A DNA stretch of 48,608 bases from an uncultured bacterium (GTDB lineage: Bacteria > Pseudomonadota > Alphaproteobacteria > Sphingomonadales > Sphingomonadaceae), in contig CAISGR010000185.1 of assembly GCA_903884945.1 (NCBI GenBank), positions 1 to 48,608 of the forward strand. Reading direction: 5' to 3'. The position numbers were made by a program, and so were the translations under genes. Of the stretch, positions 16,306 through 23,507 are shown piece by piece. Position 1 is the stretch's first letter. Each line of letters starts with the position of its first letter. The notes under the pieces are model-generated. The model did no database searches and had not been told where the DNA came from. It worked only from the letters and a program-made list of their open reading frames with translations.

Positions 16306-16760
16306 GCATTGACGAGGAAATGCGCGACCGCTTGATCGCGATGGCGCGCGGCGCGGCGTTGCAGGCGCACGCACCCTATTCGCGCTTCGGCGTCGGCGCC
16401 GCGGTGCTGATGACCGACGGCACGATCGTGACCGGGGCCAATTTCGAGAATGCGAGCTACGGTCTTTCGCTGTGCGCCGAGACGGTGGCGCTGGCCACGG
16501 CGAATGCCCAGGGCCGGCTGCGCGACGTCGTCGCGATCGGGGTGATCGGGGGCGCCATGGACGCTGCCGGAAAGCCGACCGGTGACAAACCCGTCGGCCC
16601 CTGCGGCCGCTGCCGGCAAGTCATCAACGAAGCGGCGCAGATGGGCGGTCGCGACATCGTCATCTGGTGCGGCGCCGCCGAGGGCAACGCATTCGAGCGT
16701 CATTTATTGTCCGACTTGCTGCCCCATGCCTTTGGCCCCGCCGACCTCGGGATCGGATAA
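16302..16760 (+). CDS. cdd: Cytidine deaminase
   Basis: The 152-residue protein carries the zinc-binding deaminase motifs CAE (58-60, Glu60 as proton shuttle) and PCGRC (100-104) with zinc ligands Cys58, Cys101 and Cys104, plus the N-terminal PYSRFGVGAAV and GANFENASYGLSLCAE of the homotetrameric class. It converts cytidine and deoxycytidine to uridine forms for pyrimidine salvage. A 15-residue Gly/Pro-rich stretch between the motifs (GGAMDAAGKPTGDKPVG) is longer than usual. The start at 16302 overlaps the stop of the GH25 gene, indicating coupling. Confidence 0.9.
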   Translation: MSIDEEMRDRLIAMARGAALQAHAPYSRFGVGAAVLMTDGTIVTGANFENASYGLSLCAETVALATANAQGRLRDVVAIGVIGGAMDAAGKPTGDKPVGPCGRCRQVINEAAQMGGRDIVIWCGAAEGNAFERHLLSDLLPHAFGPADLGIG

Positions 16761-16923
16761 CCGAGCGCGAGCCTGACCGCTCAGACCGCGATCCGACGCC
16801 GGGAGGGCTGCGACCTTCGCGCATTCCGCGGGCCCGGCGCCGCACCGAGGCGCGCAGACGGCGGCCCGGGTCGCGCCCAAAGGAAGGCTACTTTCCGGAG
16901 CGGATTGGCCGATATTTTTTCCT

Positions 16924-17028
16924 CCGCTGTTATGTTGGATTTCGCGCAGAAAATTCCGCAATCTTTTCAATATTGTGCGAGGCCTTTCCGCTGTTATCAG
17001 GAACAGCGGAATAACAGCGAAGAACAGC
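16924..17028. promoter_or_regulatory. Phased AACAGC/GCTGTT repeat cluster
   Basis: CCGCTGTTAT occurs at 16924-16933 and again at 16988-16997. The second copy forms a perfect inverted repeat with what follows: TTCCGCTGTT (16986-16995), loop ATCAGG, AACAGCGGAA (17002-17011). Further AACAGC copies start at 17013 and 17023, giving spacings of 11 and 10 bases, close to one helical turn. This looks like a multi-site operator for a protein binding one face of the DNA. The regulator is unknown. Confidence 0.45.
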
Positions 17029-17257
17029 CGCCATTTTCAGGCAGGCGGGCGGCATATGACCCGACATGGTTCAGTCATTGGAAAGAGCGCGGACGGGTGC
17101 TGGAGGAAGTCCCGTCCGACTCCATCCTGTCAGGACCGGCGTTCGCATTGAATCGACGGCCGCTCGGCGATGCACGATCAGCCGCGGGCCGAAAGGGGGA
17201 AGCGCGTCCGCGCAAGGCGGGCTGCACTTTTCCAAGCGATCCGGCCTTGCCCCCGGC

Positions 17258-17283
17258 TGCCAATCCCGCAAAAGCGATTGGCA
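17258..17283 (+). promoter_or_regulatory. Hairpin directly upstream of the dcd ribosome-binding site
   Basis: TGCCAATC (17258-17265) pairs perfectly with GATTGGCA (17276-17283) around an inner GC-aaaa-GC. AGGAGG begins at 17286, two bases after the stem, and the ATG is at 17300. A stem this close to the ribosome site could modulate translation. Confidence 0.4.
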
Positions 17284-17299
17284 TCAGGAGGCCTCAAAA

Positions 17300-17854
17300 A
17301 TGTCGATCATGTCGGACCGCTGGATTCGGGAACAGGCACTTGCCCACGGCATGATCGAGCCGTTCATCGATGGCCAGAAACGCGACGGCTGCATCTCGTA
17401 CGGCCTGTCATCCTATGGCTATGACGCGCGGGTTTCGGACGAATTCAAGATCTTCACCAATATCGACAGCGTCATCGTCGATCCGAAGGATTTCGCGGCG
17501 AACAGCTTTGTCGACCGGAAGACCGATGTCTGCATCATCCCGCCCAACAGTTTCGCGCTGGCGCGCACGGTCGAATATTTTCGAGTACCGCGCGACGTGC
17601 TGGTCATCTGCCTCGGCAAATCGACCTATGCGCGCTGTGGGATCATCGTGAACGTCACCCCGCTCGAGCCGGGTTGGGAGGGGCATGTAACGCTCGAATT
17701 CTCGAACACGACCCCGCTTCCGGCGAAAATCTACGCCAATGAAGGGGCGTGCCAGTTCCTGTTCCTCGAAGGCAATGAGCCCTGCGAGACAAGCTATGCC
17801 GACCGCGCCGGCAAATATATGGGGCAGCGCGGCGTCACCCTGCCCCGCCTTTAG
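17300..17854 (+). CDS. dcd: dCTP deaminase
   Basis: The 184-residue protein has the standard dCTP deaminase length and motifs: [82 protein letters not shown] with the catalytic Glu of the LEF segment, and the C-terminal lid [19 protein letters not shown]. It deaminates dCTP to dUTP, feeding dTMP synthesis; homotrimeric and cytosolic. The ATG at 17300 follows AGGAGG at 17286-17291. The long structured leader upstream suggests regulation. It is convergent with a small TPR gene. Confidence 0.95.
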   Translation: MSIMSDRWIREQALAHGMIEPFIDGQKRDGCISYGLSSYGYDARVSDEFKIFTNIDSVIVDPKDFAANSFVDRKTDVCIIPPNSFALARTVEYFRVPRDVLVICLGKSTYARCGIIVNVTPLEPGWEGHVTLEFSNTTPLPAKIYANEGACQFLFLEGNEPCETSYADRAGKYMGQRGVTLPRL

Positions 17855-17864
17855 GCAGATGCCG

Positions 17865-17879
17865 GGCGCGCGGCGCGCC
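17865..17879. terminator. Candidate bidirectional terminator
   Basis: GGCGCG-cgg-CGCGCC (17865-17879) forms a six-pair GC stem in the 27-base gap between the convergent dcd and TPR genes. No U tract is present on either side, so termination strength is uncertain. Confidence 0.35.
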
Positions 17880-17881
17880 GC

Positions 17882-18241
17882 CTAGTGCAGCGAGAGCGAT
17901 TGCTGGTCGAGACCCCGCAGCGCGCCCGCAGCGATGTCATGCGACCATGCCGCGCGATCCGATGCGACGTCGAACTGCTCGTTCGGCCGGGACAGGACAT
18001 CCAGATAGAGCGCCTTGGCCTCGCCGATGCGGCCGGTATGACGATAGATCGCCGCGAGATTGAGAGCCAGTTCCGGCCGATCGGGGAACAGGCGGCGCTC
18101 CGCCACGAGCATGCGCTCCGCCGCCGCATAATTGCCCTGAGCAATCTGCTCATAGCCATTGTGATCCCGCGCCACGGCGGGCACCCCGACACCAACGCAC
18201 AACACGCCTGCGACGATCAGAGCGCAGAAGGACTTACGCAT
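17882..18241 (-). CDS. Small exported TPR protein
   Basis: The 119-residue protein starts with a signal peptide (MRKSFCALIVAGVLCVGVGVPAVA then RDHNG) and contains TPR-like helices: YEQIAQGNYAAAERMLVAERRLFPDRPELALNLAAIYRHTGRIGEAKALYLDVL. It is probably periplasmic and mediates protein contacts. The start at 18241 is preceded on the coding strand by GGGAGATGCGAG. Its upstream region carries a hairpin (18261-18278) and a strong symmetric dyad, so expression is likely regulated. The partner is unknown. Confidence 0.72.
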   Translation of the reverse strand: MRKSFCALIVAGVLCVGVGVPAVARDHNGYEQIAQGNYAAAERMLVAERRLFPDRPELALNLAAIYRHTGRIGEAKALYLDVLSRPNEQFDVASDRAAWSHDIAAGALRGLDQQSLSLH

Positions 18242-18278
18242 CTCGCATCTCCCATTGCGACCTTCCGATCCGGGAAGG

Positions 18279-18316
18279 TTTCACTTTTATGACACAAGAG
18301 TGTCACTTTTGTGAAA
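18279..18316. promoter_or_regulatory. 38-bp symmetric dyad, candidate operator
   Basis: TTTCAC (18279-18284), TGACAC (18290-18295), loop AAGA, GTGTCA (18300-18305) and GTGAAA (18311-18316) are arranged with exact common symmetry around 18297/18298. The element can also be read as two direct copies of TCACTTTT (18281-18288 and 18303-18310) inside TCAC-N4-(G/A)TGA half dyads. It lies about 40-75 bases before the minus-strand TPR gene. A TATATT on the minus strand (18316-18321) could be its -10 box. A small hairpin, CCTTCC-gatccg-GGAAGG, sits between it and the gene. Confidence 0.5.
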
Positions 18317-18365
18317 TATACGCAAGGGAAGTTATGGGATGATATCCCGGCCCCAGGCACAGGAC

Positions 18366-18394
18366 AAAAAAAGGGCGGCCCGAAAGGGCCGCCC
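18366..18394 (-). terminator. Intrinsic terminator of the tonB-exbBD operon
   Basis: On the minus strand GGGCGGCCC-tttc-GGGCCGCCC forms a perfect nine-pair stem followed by seven T. It starts 27 bases after the last exbD stop. This is a textbook Rho-independent terminator. Confidence 0.9.
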
Positions 18395-18420
18395 CATCAC
18401 ATCACGTCCGATCGCAGGGA

Positions 18421-18849
18421 TCAGAAATCGTTGCGATACTGCTCGTTGCCGATGAAGCCGAGCTTGGTCACGCCGGAGCGCTTGATTTCCGCAAGAACCT
18501 CGTCGACCCGGGCGTAACGCGCCATGGGATCGGGCTGGAAGTGCAGCTCAGGCTCCGGATTGATGCCCTTGGTCGCATCCAGATACTGCCGAAGCGTAAC
18601 CAGATCGACCGGAGCACCATTCCAGGAAATCGTCCCCGCCGGATCGATCGACACCTTGTTCTTCTGAGGGTCGATCGGCGGAGGATTGTTGCTGTTGTCG
18701 CTGACCGGAAGATCGACCTTGACCGCGTGGGTCTGGATCGGGATCGTAATGATGAACATGATGAGGAGCACGAGCATGACGTCGATCAACGGCGTCGTGT
18801 TCAGGTCCATCATCGGCTGGCCGTCATCGCTGCCGCCGCTCATTGCCAT
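18421..18849 (-). CDS. exbD: ExbD/TolR family biopolymer transport protein
   Basis: The 142-residue protein has a single N-terminal membrane helix (about 21-38, LIDVMLVLLIMFIITIPI) with the essential Asp of the DVMLVLLI motif, after the conserved MMDLNTTPLIDV, then a periplasmic domain ending in KLGFIGNEQYRNDF. ExbD forms the proton path with ExbB and transfers energy to TonB. It is the last gene of tonB-exbB-exbD-exbD, 27 bases after the other exbD and directly before the terminator. Two exbD copies in one operon is a known layout in several proteobacteria; which partner each serves is not clear. Confidence 0.92.
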   Translation of the reverse strand: MAMSGGSDDGQPMMDLNTTPLIDVMLVLLIMFIITIPIQTHAVKVDLPVSDNSNNPPPIDPQKNKVSIDPAGTISWNGAPVDLVTLRQYLDATKGINPEPELHFQPDPMARYARVDEVLAEIKRSGVTKLGFIGNEQYRNDF

Positions 18850-18876
18850 ATCAAATTACTCCTGAAATCTGGCCGG

Positions 18877-19362
18877 TCACAGGCGAACTGTGCTGCCGCC
18901 AGGAGGCGGTTCCGAAATGAAGCCGACCTTGGCGAACCCTGCCATCTGCATCGTGTAGATGGCGCCGCCGATGCAGCGATACGGCACGTCCACGTCACCA
19001 CGAATATGCGCCTCGGGCAATTCGAGATCCGGATTGCCGACGCCGCCCTGGCGCGCGATCTCGGCCTTGAGCTTAGCCACGGCCCTGTCGAGCAGTTCCT
19101 GGTGGGTAACGCGCGTCACGCCCCAGAAGATCAGGCAGCTGCCATCGGTCGCCTTGGTGATCGAGAGCGAGACGTTTTCCGGCTTGGTCGTGGTCGGGTC
19201 GTAACGAACGTCGGGAAGCTTAAGCTTCACCGTCTGAAGCACGACCGGAACCGCGATCAGGAAGATGATGAGGAGAACCAACATGACGTCCACCATCGGA
19301 GTCGTGTTGATGTCCGACATCGGCTTTTCTTCGGCGGAATCTCCGCCAACGCTAATTGCCAT
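18877..19362 (-). CDS. exbD: ExbD/TolR family biopolymer transport protein (first copy)
   Basis: A 161-residue ExbD homologue with MSDINTTPMVDVMLVLLIIFLIAVPVVLQTVKL: the membrane helix and its conserved Asp are intact. Its periplasmic domain is longer than in the second copy and includes an unusual stretch with two Cys (GSCLIFWGV, PYRCIGGAIYTMQMAGF). It may form a disulfide or a distinct surface. An AGGATAGGA ribosome site precedes the ATG. It follows exbB by 90 bases in the same operon. The divergence from the second copy suggests non-identical roles in the ExbD dimer. Confidence 0.92.
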   Translation of the reverse strand: MAISVGGDSAEEKPMSDINTTPMVDVMLVLLIIFLIAVPVVLQTVKLKLPDVRYDPTTTKPENVSLSITKATDGSCLIFWGVTRVTHQELLDRAVAKLKAEIARQGGVGNPDLELPEAHIRGDVDVPYRCIGGAIYTMQMAGFAKVGFISEPPPGGSTVRL

Positions 19363-19452
19363 CGAGGACTATCCTATCCTTGCAACCGAGCCGCCGGGAA
19401 AATCCGACGGCGAAGACGGGGCGGCGCGAACGGCGCACACCCCGTCCAGTGG

Positions 19453-20229
19453 TCAGCGAGCGGCCGTGGTGGTCGCTGCCGCCGGCTTCGGGGCAGCAGC
19501 ACCCTTGCGGGCCACAACGGCCGGGCGAACTGCACCGTCCGAAGCGAGGTAGCCGAGCACGTCGTTCGAGAAGGCGCTGAGGTCTTCCGCGATCGACTTG
19601 TTGCGGCGCTGCAGCCAGTTATAGGCAAGCACCGCAGGAACGGCGACGACCAGACCGAGAGCGGTCATGATGAGCGCCTCACCGACCGGGCCGGCGACGG
19701 CGTCGATCGAAGCCTGACCGGCAGCGCCGATCTTGATGAGCGCGCGGTAAATACCGATAACCGTACCGAACAGGCCGATGAACGGCGCGGTCGCGCCGAC
19801 CGTGGCGAGGAACGCCAGACCCGAGTTCAGCTGCGAATTGATCGACGCTTCCGAGCGTGCCAGCGAGCCGTGCAGCCAGTCATGCGCCTCGACCGGATCG
19901 GTCAGGCGGGAATGCTGGTCCTGAGCCGAAAGGCCATCGTCGACGATCTGCTTGTAGGCCGAGTTCTTCTCGAGCTTGGCCGAAGCCTCGCGCAGGCTGT
20001 TGGCGTTCCAGAAGCTGCCGAGCACGCGCTTGTGCTGGTTGATGACCTTCTGCTGCTCGAACAGCTTGGTGAACAGGATATAGAGCGACACGAAGAGCAT
20101 CAGCACGAGAATGCCGAACACGGTCTGCGAAATCAGGCCACCTTCGCGAAGCGCGGGGATCAGGCCGTACGGATTGTCGCCCTTGGGGGCGGCTGCTGCG
20201 GCGCCGGCCGCAAGGATGGTGGTGAGCAT
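19453..20229 (-). CDS. exbB: ExbB/TolQ/MotA family proton channel protein
   Basis: A 258-residue inner-membrane protein: a periplasmic N-terminus, a first helix (LISQTVFGILVLMLFVSLYILF), a cytosolic loop, then two helices within the conserved SGLAFLATVGATAPFIGLFGTVIGIYRALIKIG and GEALIMTALGLVVAVPAVLAYNWL. These are the ExbB signatures; the channel uses proton flow with ExbD to drive TonB. The C-terminus has an Ala/Thr-rich extension (AAAPKPAAATTTAAR). GAGGAA lies before the ATG at 20229. It sits between tonB and exbD, in an operon ended by a strong terminator. Confidence 0.93.
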   Translation of the reverse strand: MLTTILAAGAAAAAPKGDNPYGLIPALREGGLISQTVFGILVLMLFVSLYILFTKLFEQQKVINQHKRVLGSFWNANSLREASAKLEKNSAYKQIVDDGLSAQDQHSRLTDPVEAHDWLHGSLARSEASINSQLNSGLAFLATVGATAPFIGLFGTVIGIYRALIKIGAAGQASIDAVAGPVGEALIMTALGLVVAVPAVLAYNWLQRRNKSIAEDLSAFSNDVLGYLASDGAVRPAVVARKGAAAPKPAAATTTAAR

Positions 20230-20309
20230 TCTTTGGTTTCCTCTAGGCTGTATATTTTAGACGTAATCGGGGGCGACCCGGCGCCATGCACCAGGTCGCC
20301 TTCCCTTGA

Positions 20310-20963
20310 TCAATCCGCAGGCAGGACCCACCGAACCGGCAGCGTGTAGGACGAAGAGGTCGGCTGACCATTCTCGTCCTTGGCCGGGGTGAACCGAACC
20401 CTGCTGCGCGCAATCCGGCACGTCGTGTCGTCGAGCGAGCTGTTACCGCTCGACGTGGTGACGGTGCAGGCTGCCACGCGGCCGTCCGCGCCAACCGTCA
20501 GCTTTGCAACGACGCGGCCCTGGGCACCCGCACGGATAGCTTCCGACGGATAGGCATCGTCACCGAAGAACTGCCCCGGATTGCCCTTGAGGCCTGCGGC
20601 CTGGGAAATACGCGGCGGAGGCGGCGGGGCCGGCTCTGCCTTCGGGGTCGGGACGAACACCGGCGGCGGCGTCTGAACGGTCTGAATGACCACAGGCGGC
20701 GGAGTGTTGGTTTGTACGATCGGCGGCGGCGAAACCACGGGCGGCGGTTCGAGCGGCTGATCTGGCGGCGGGGGCGGCGGTTCATCCGGCGGCGGGGGCG
20801 GTGGTTCCTCGACGTCAAACGTCTTCAGCTTTTCCGACATCGCCTTCACGTACTTGTACGTGAGTCCGGTGACGAAGGCGTAGCCCATGACGGCGACAAT
20901 CACCGACACGATCACGATCGCCACCACGCGGTTGCCGCTTACATTACGGTCAGCATAAGCCAT
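20310..20963 (-). CDS. tonB: TonB family protein
   Basis: The 217-residue protein has an N-terminal membrane anchor (about 13-35, VVAIVIVSVIVAVMGYAFV), a proline-rich periplasmic spacer (about 50-125, with runs such as EEPPPPPPDEPPPPPP) and a C-terminal TonB domain (about 133-217, containing YPSEAIRAGAQGRVVAKLTVGADGRV and RVRFTPAKDENGQP). It links ExbB-ExbD to outer-membrane TonB-dependent receptors. GAGGAG lies 12 bases before the ATG. First gene of the operon; its promoter must lie in the 221-base divergent gap to 21185. Confidence 0.93.
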   Translation of the reverse strand: MAYADRNVSGNRVVAIVIVSVIVAVMGYAFVTGLTYKYVKAMSEKLKTFDVEEPPPPPPDEPPPPPPDQPLEPPPVVSPPPIVQTNTPPPVVIQTVQTPPPVFVPTPKAEPAPPPPPRISQAAGLKGNPGQFFGDDAYPSEAIRAGAQGRVVAKLTVGADGRVAACTVTTSSGNSSLDDTTCRIARSRVRFTPAKDENGQPTSSSYTLPVRWVLPAD

Positions 20964-21184
20964 TCAGAAACGAAACTCCTCTATCCAACACGACGCATAT
21001 CGCCGATCCGTAACGTCCGTTCGTCGACCGGCCTGTCGTGGGCTGATGTATCCTGGACAGTGGCGATCCTATATGACCCCCAAAACCCTGACGCAAACGC
21101 TTTGTCTCACGCAACAAACGTACAAACGGAACGTGGCAGAATTATTTCTGTATAAAACCGGCACGAAAGCGTAACCCGCGCCGG

Positions 21185-22036
21185 ATGATTAAAGGTCCCC
21201 AAATCGCCCTCGTAGCGGCCCTTGCGACGCTGGCGGCCACCGCTCCAGCACAGCAACGACCGCCAATTTCCGCCGAATCGGTGATATCGGCACCCCCTTA
21301 TGCCGAGTACGCCGATCTGGTGCTAGCGGCGCCCGTGATCGTCGATGCTACCATCCGAAGCGCGACCCGGCTCAAGGGGCCCGACGCCGTCGGAGTCCCG
21401 GCGGGCGAGGCGCGACTTTATATCGAGGCGGATGTTCTTGCCCTGATTCGCAGCGCCGCGCCCCTGCCGCCGCGAATCGCCTATGTCGTGGACGTGCCGG
21501 TCGACGCACGAGGCCGCTTGCCGAAGCTGCGCAAAGCCCGGGTGCTGCTTTTCGCCCGGCCCGTCGCCCATGACGGGAGCCTGATCCAGCTGGTTCGCCC
21601 CGACGCACAGCGGACCTGGGCGCCGGCAACGGATGCGCTCACGCGCCAGATCACGCGGGAAGTGCTGGCGACGGACGCGCCGCCGATGATTACCGGCGTC
21701 GGCAACGCCTTCCATGTCGCCGGAGATCTCCCCGGAACAGGCGAGACGCAGATCTTCCTGAGCACCGACAATGGCAGGCCGGTCTCGCTGAACATCAAGC
21801 GCAGGCCGGGGGAAGCGCCGCACTGGTCTGTGGCGCTGACCGATATCGTCGACGAAGGCGCAGTACCCCCGGCACGCGATACGCTGCTCTGGTATCGCCT
21901 TGCCTGTTCGCTGCCGCCTGCCCTGCCCGATTCGAGCCTGGCCACGGCGGACGCCGACTCGGCCCGGATCGCCCGCGAGGATTATGGTCTGGTCCTGCAG
22001 TCGCTCGGCACCTGCAACCGGGGCAGCACCCTCTAG
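21185..22036 (+). CDS. Hypothetical secreted protein (283 aa)
   Basis: The protein begins with a signal peptide (MIKGPQIALVAALATLAATAPAQQ) and continues as a mixed alpha/beta chain containing YAEYADLVLAAPVIVDATIR and a lysine/arginine-rich strand; DTLLWYRLACSLPPALPD and a single Cys pair occur near the end. It is probably periplasmic. I do not recognise a family. The composition and codon use match the chromosome. Its stop overlaps the stop of the opposing gene within CTAG at 22033-22036. It is divergent from tonB. Confidence 0.7.
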   Translation: MIKGPQIALVAALATLAATAPAQQRPPISAESVISAPPYAEYADLVLAAPVIVDATIRSATRLKGPDAVGVPAGEARLYIEADVLALIRSAAPLPPRIAYVVDVPVDARGRLPKLRKARVLLFARPVAHDGSLIQLVRPDAQRTWAPATDALTRQITREVLATDAPPMITGVGNAFHVAGDLPGTGETQIFLSTDNGRPVSLNIKRRPGEAPHWSVALTDIVDEGAVPPARDTLLWYRLACSLPPALPDSSLATADADSARIAREDYGLVLQSLGTCNRGSTL

Positions 22037-22377
22037 CCTTCTGCCAGTATCTCGAGGACCTGGCCGGTCGTCGATCGCGCCCGCGCGAGGAAGCCGGCGG
22101 CGGCCGCGACATCGGCCGCGGCCGCCGCGGGACCAGCGACGACTGTCCCGATTCGCACCCGGGGAGCGAGTTCGGCCGCCAGCGGACCGATCGCCGCAAG
22201 CAGCATCGCCCGATCCAGTGCGGCGATGCGCGAATCGACCAGGAGCAGGACGAAGCCCCCGCGTGTGCGGCGCAGGCGATCAATCGTCCCTGCCACTCCC
22301 GCCGTGGGATCGGCGACGATGACATCGGCGTCCGGAACGTCCGCCAACATGGCGCGAACCGCCGCCTCCACCGTCAT
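22033..22377 (-). CDS. Small hypothetical protein, Rossmann-like
   Basis: A 114-residue protein with alternating hydrophobic strands and Ala-rich helices (ADVIVADPTAG, GGFVLLLVDSRIAALDRAMLLAAIGPLAAEL, RIGTVVAGPAA) that resembles part of a Rossmann fold such as a shortened short-chain dehydrogenase. No Tyr-x3-Lys pair or full glycine motif is visible, so catalysis is doubtful. Its ATG overlaps the folB stop (ATGA), so it is co-translated with dihydroneopterin aldolase and may work in the folate context. Confidence 0.65.
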   Translation of the reverse strand: MTVEAAVRAMLADVPDADVIVADPTAGVAGTIDRLRRTRGGFVLLLVDSRIAALDRAMLLAAIGPLAAELAPRVRIGTVVAGPAAAAADVAAAAGFLARARSTTGQVLEILAEG

Positions 22378-22760
22378 TTCCGATGGCGAACCATGGTGAT
22401 GCCGATCGATTCGCCGCTTTCAGAGATCGCCAGCTTGACGATCTTCACCTTCACGCGCGCAACACGCCGATCCTGCAGGAACAGCGTTTCGGCAATATGA
22501 TCGGCCACGCCCTCGATCAGGGTGAAATGCACGCCCGGCGGCAGGGCTGTCGTCGCAGCGCGCTTCAGGTCGAGATAATTTTTCGAGGCGTTGAGCGGCG
22601 AATCCGCCGCAAAATGCTCCGGGCAATCGAGATCGACCGTGATCGAGATGCGCAGCGGCTGCGGCAGGTGGGTTTCTTCGGAATAGATGCCGGTCAGTAC
22701 CGGCACTTCGAGATCATGCACTTCAAGGCTGAGACGATCGTCCAAGCGCTGCCCTTTCAT
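22374..22760 (-). CDS. folB: Dihydroneopterin aldolase family protein
   Basis: A 128-residue protein with the FolB pattern: LEVPVLTGIYSEETHLPQPLRISITVDLD, a central NYLDLKRAAT segment (equivalent to the DxxDY-L motif) and HFTLIEGVADHIAETLFLQDRRVARVKVKIVKL. FolB cleaves 7,8-dihydroneopterin to 6-hydroxymethyl-dihydropterin and glycolaldehyde in folate synthesis. The ATG at 22760 is chosen because the sequence upstream is not family-like; the ribosome site is weak. It lies 49 bases after a GST gene and overlaps the next gene by four bases. It could also be an epimerase or a related T-fold enzyme. Confidence 0.85.
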   Translation of the reverse strand: MKGQRLDDRLSLEVHDLEVPVLTGIYSEETHLPQPLRISITVDLDCPEHFAADSPLNASKNYLDLKRAATTALPPGVHFTLIEGVADHIAETLFLQDRRVARVKVKIVKLAISESGESIGITMVRHRK

Positions 22761-22809
22761 TCTGTGGCGCGCGCCATACCAGATGCCGGGCGGGAAGGAA
22801 GGCCACGCG

Positions 22810-23442
22810 TCAGGCAGCAGCACTCGGGCGGGCGCTGGCGGCGGCATGCCACCGGGCGATCGCCCGACATTTCTCGGGGATCGAGAGCTTTGCGGCGCGC
22901 GCGAAATCGATGGTGACCAGCGCCGTGATATCAGCGAAACTGTAGGTATCGGTGGCGATCCAGTCGCGATCCCCCAGGCGCGATTCGAGCGCATCGACAA
23001 ACGCCCCCCACATGATCAGGCCGCGCGCGCCCAGTTCGGGAATTTGCGGCATGGCCGGCCACTTGCCGGGCGCGGCACGATTCTCGAACGCCGGATGCGC
23101 GTTGCGAAAGGCGTAGACGGCAGCGGCATAGCCGTCGGATTCGATGCGACGGGTCCAGGATTCGATCCGCCCGATATCCAGCGGCGTGCGACCGAACAGC
23201 GGCGGCTCCGGCTGGAGCGCTTCGAAATATCGGCAGATCGCGGCAGATTCACAGATCACCTCGCCGTCGTCGAGCTCGAGCGCCGGAACCGCCCCACGCG
23301 GATTGATCGCGAGATAGGGATCGGACAGTTGCTCGTTCTGGCGCAGATCGACCACGACCCGCTCTACCTCGATCGCCTTTTCCGCGAGAAAGATGCGGAC
23401 CCGGCGCGGGCTCGGCGCGAAGGCAGCATCGTAAAGCTTCAT
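22810..23442 (-). CDS. Glutathione S-transferase family protein
   Basis: The 210-residue protein has the thioredoxin-like N-domain MKLYDAAFAPSPRRVRIFLAEK with the Ser11/Pro12 region typical of GST active sites, the glutathione-binding NPRGAVPALELDDGEVICESAAICRYFE (cis-Pro and ES pair), and an all-helical C-domain with TYSFADITALVTIDFA carrying the N-capping box. It probably conjugates or reduces electrophiles with glutathione in the cytosol. It precedes folB on the same strand. The substrate is unknown. Confidence 0.9.
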   Translation of the reverse strand: MKLYDAAFAPSPRRVRIFLAEKAIEVERVVVDLRQNEQLSDPYLAINPRGAVPALELDDGEVICESAAICRYFEALQPEPPLFGRTPLDIGRIESWTRRIESDGYAAAVYAFRNAHPAFENRAAPGKWPAMPQIPELGARGLIMWGAFVDALESRLGDRDWIATDTYSFADITALVTIDFARAAKLSIPEKCRAIARWHAAASARPSAAA

Positions 23443-23507
23443 GGGGCACCTGCAATTCGGCTTGCGTTAAGACCTGCCAAGGCTAAAGCGCGCGGCCCCG
23501 GCCGTCC

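Larger units (their letters stand above)
16761..17299. other. 539-bp leader/intergenic region upstream of dcd
   Basis: No gene is supported here; open frames crossing it lack protein-like composition. The stretch 16905-17030 is markedly AT-rich for this window and holds five copies of AACAGC/GCTGTT, including a perfect 10-base hairpin. A GGACGGG...CCCGTCC stem occurs at 17091-17117. A hairpin at 17258-17283 ends just before the dcd ribosome site. The length and structure suggest a regulated leader. Confidence 0.5.

Noticed and set aside
16905..17354. A 149-codon frame upstream of dcd
   Set aside because: Composition is not protein-like and it runs into the dcd start in another frame; the region is better read as a structured leader.
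21100..21180. A sigma-54 promoter (TGGCAG...TTTCT)
   Set aside because: The -12 element lacks the conserved GC, so the match is too weak to report.
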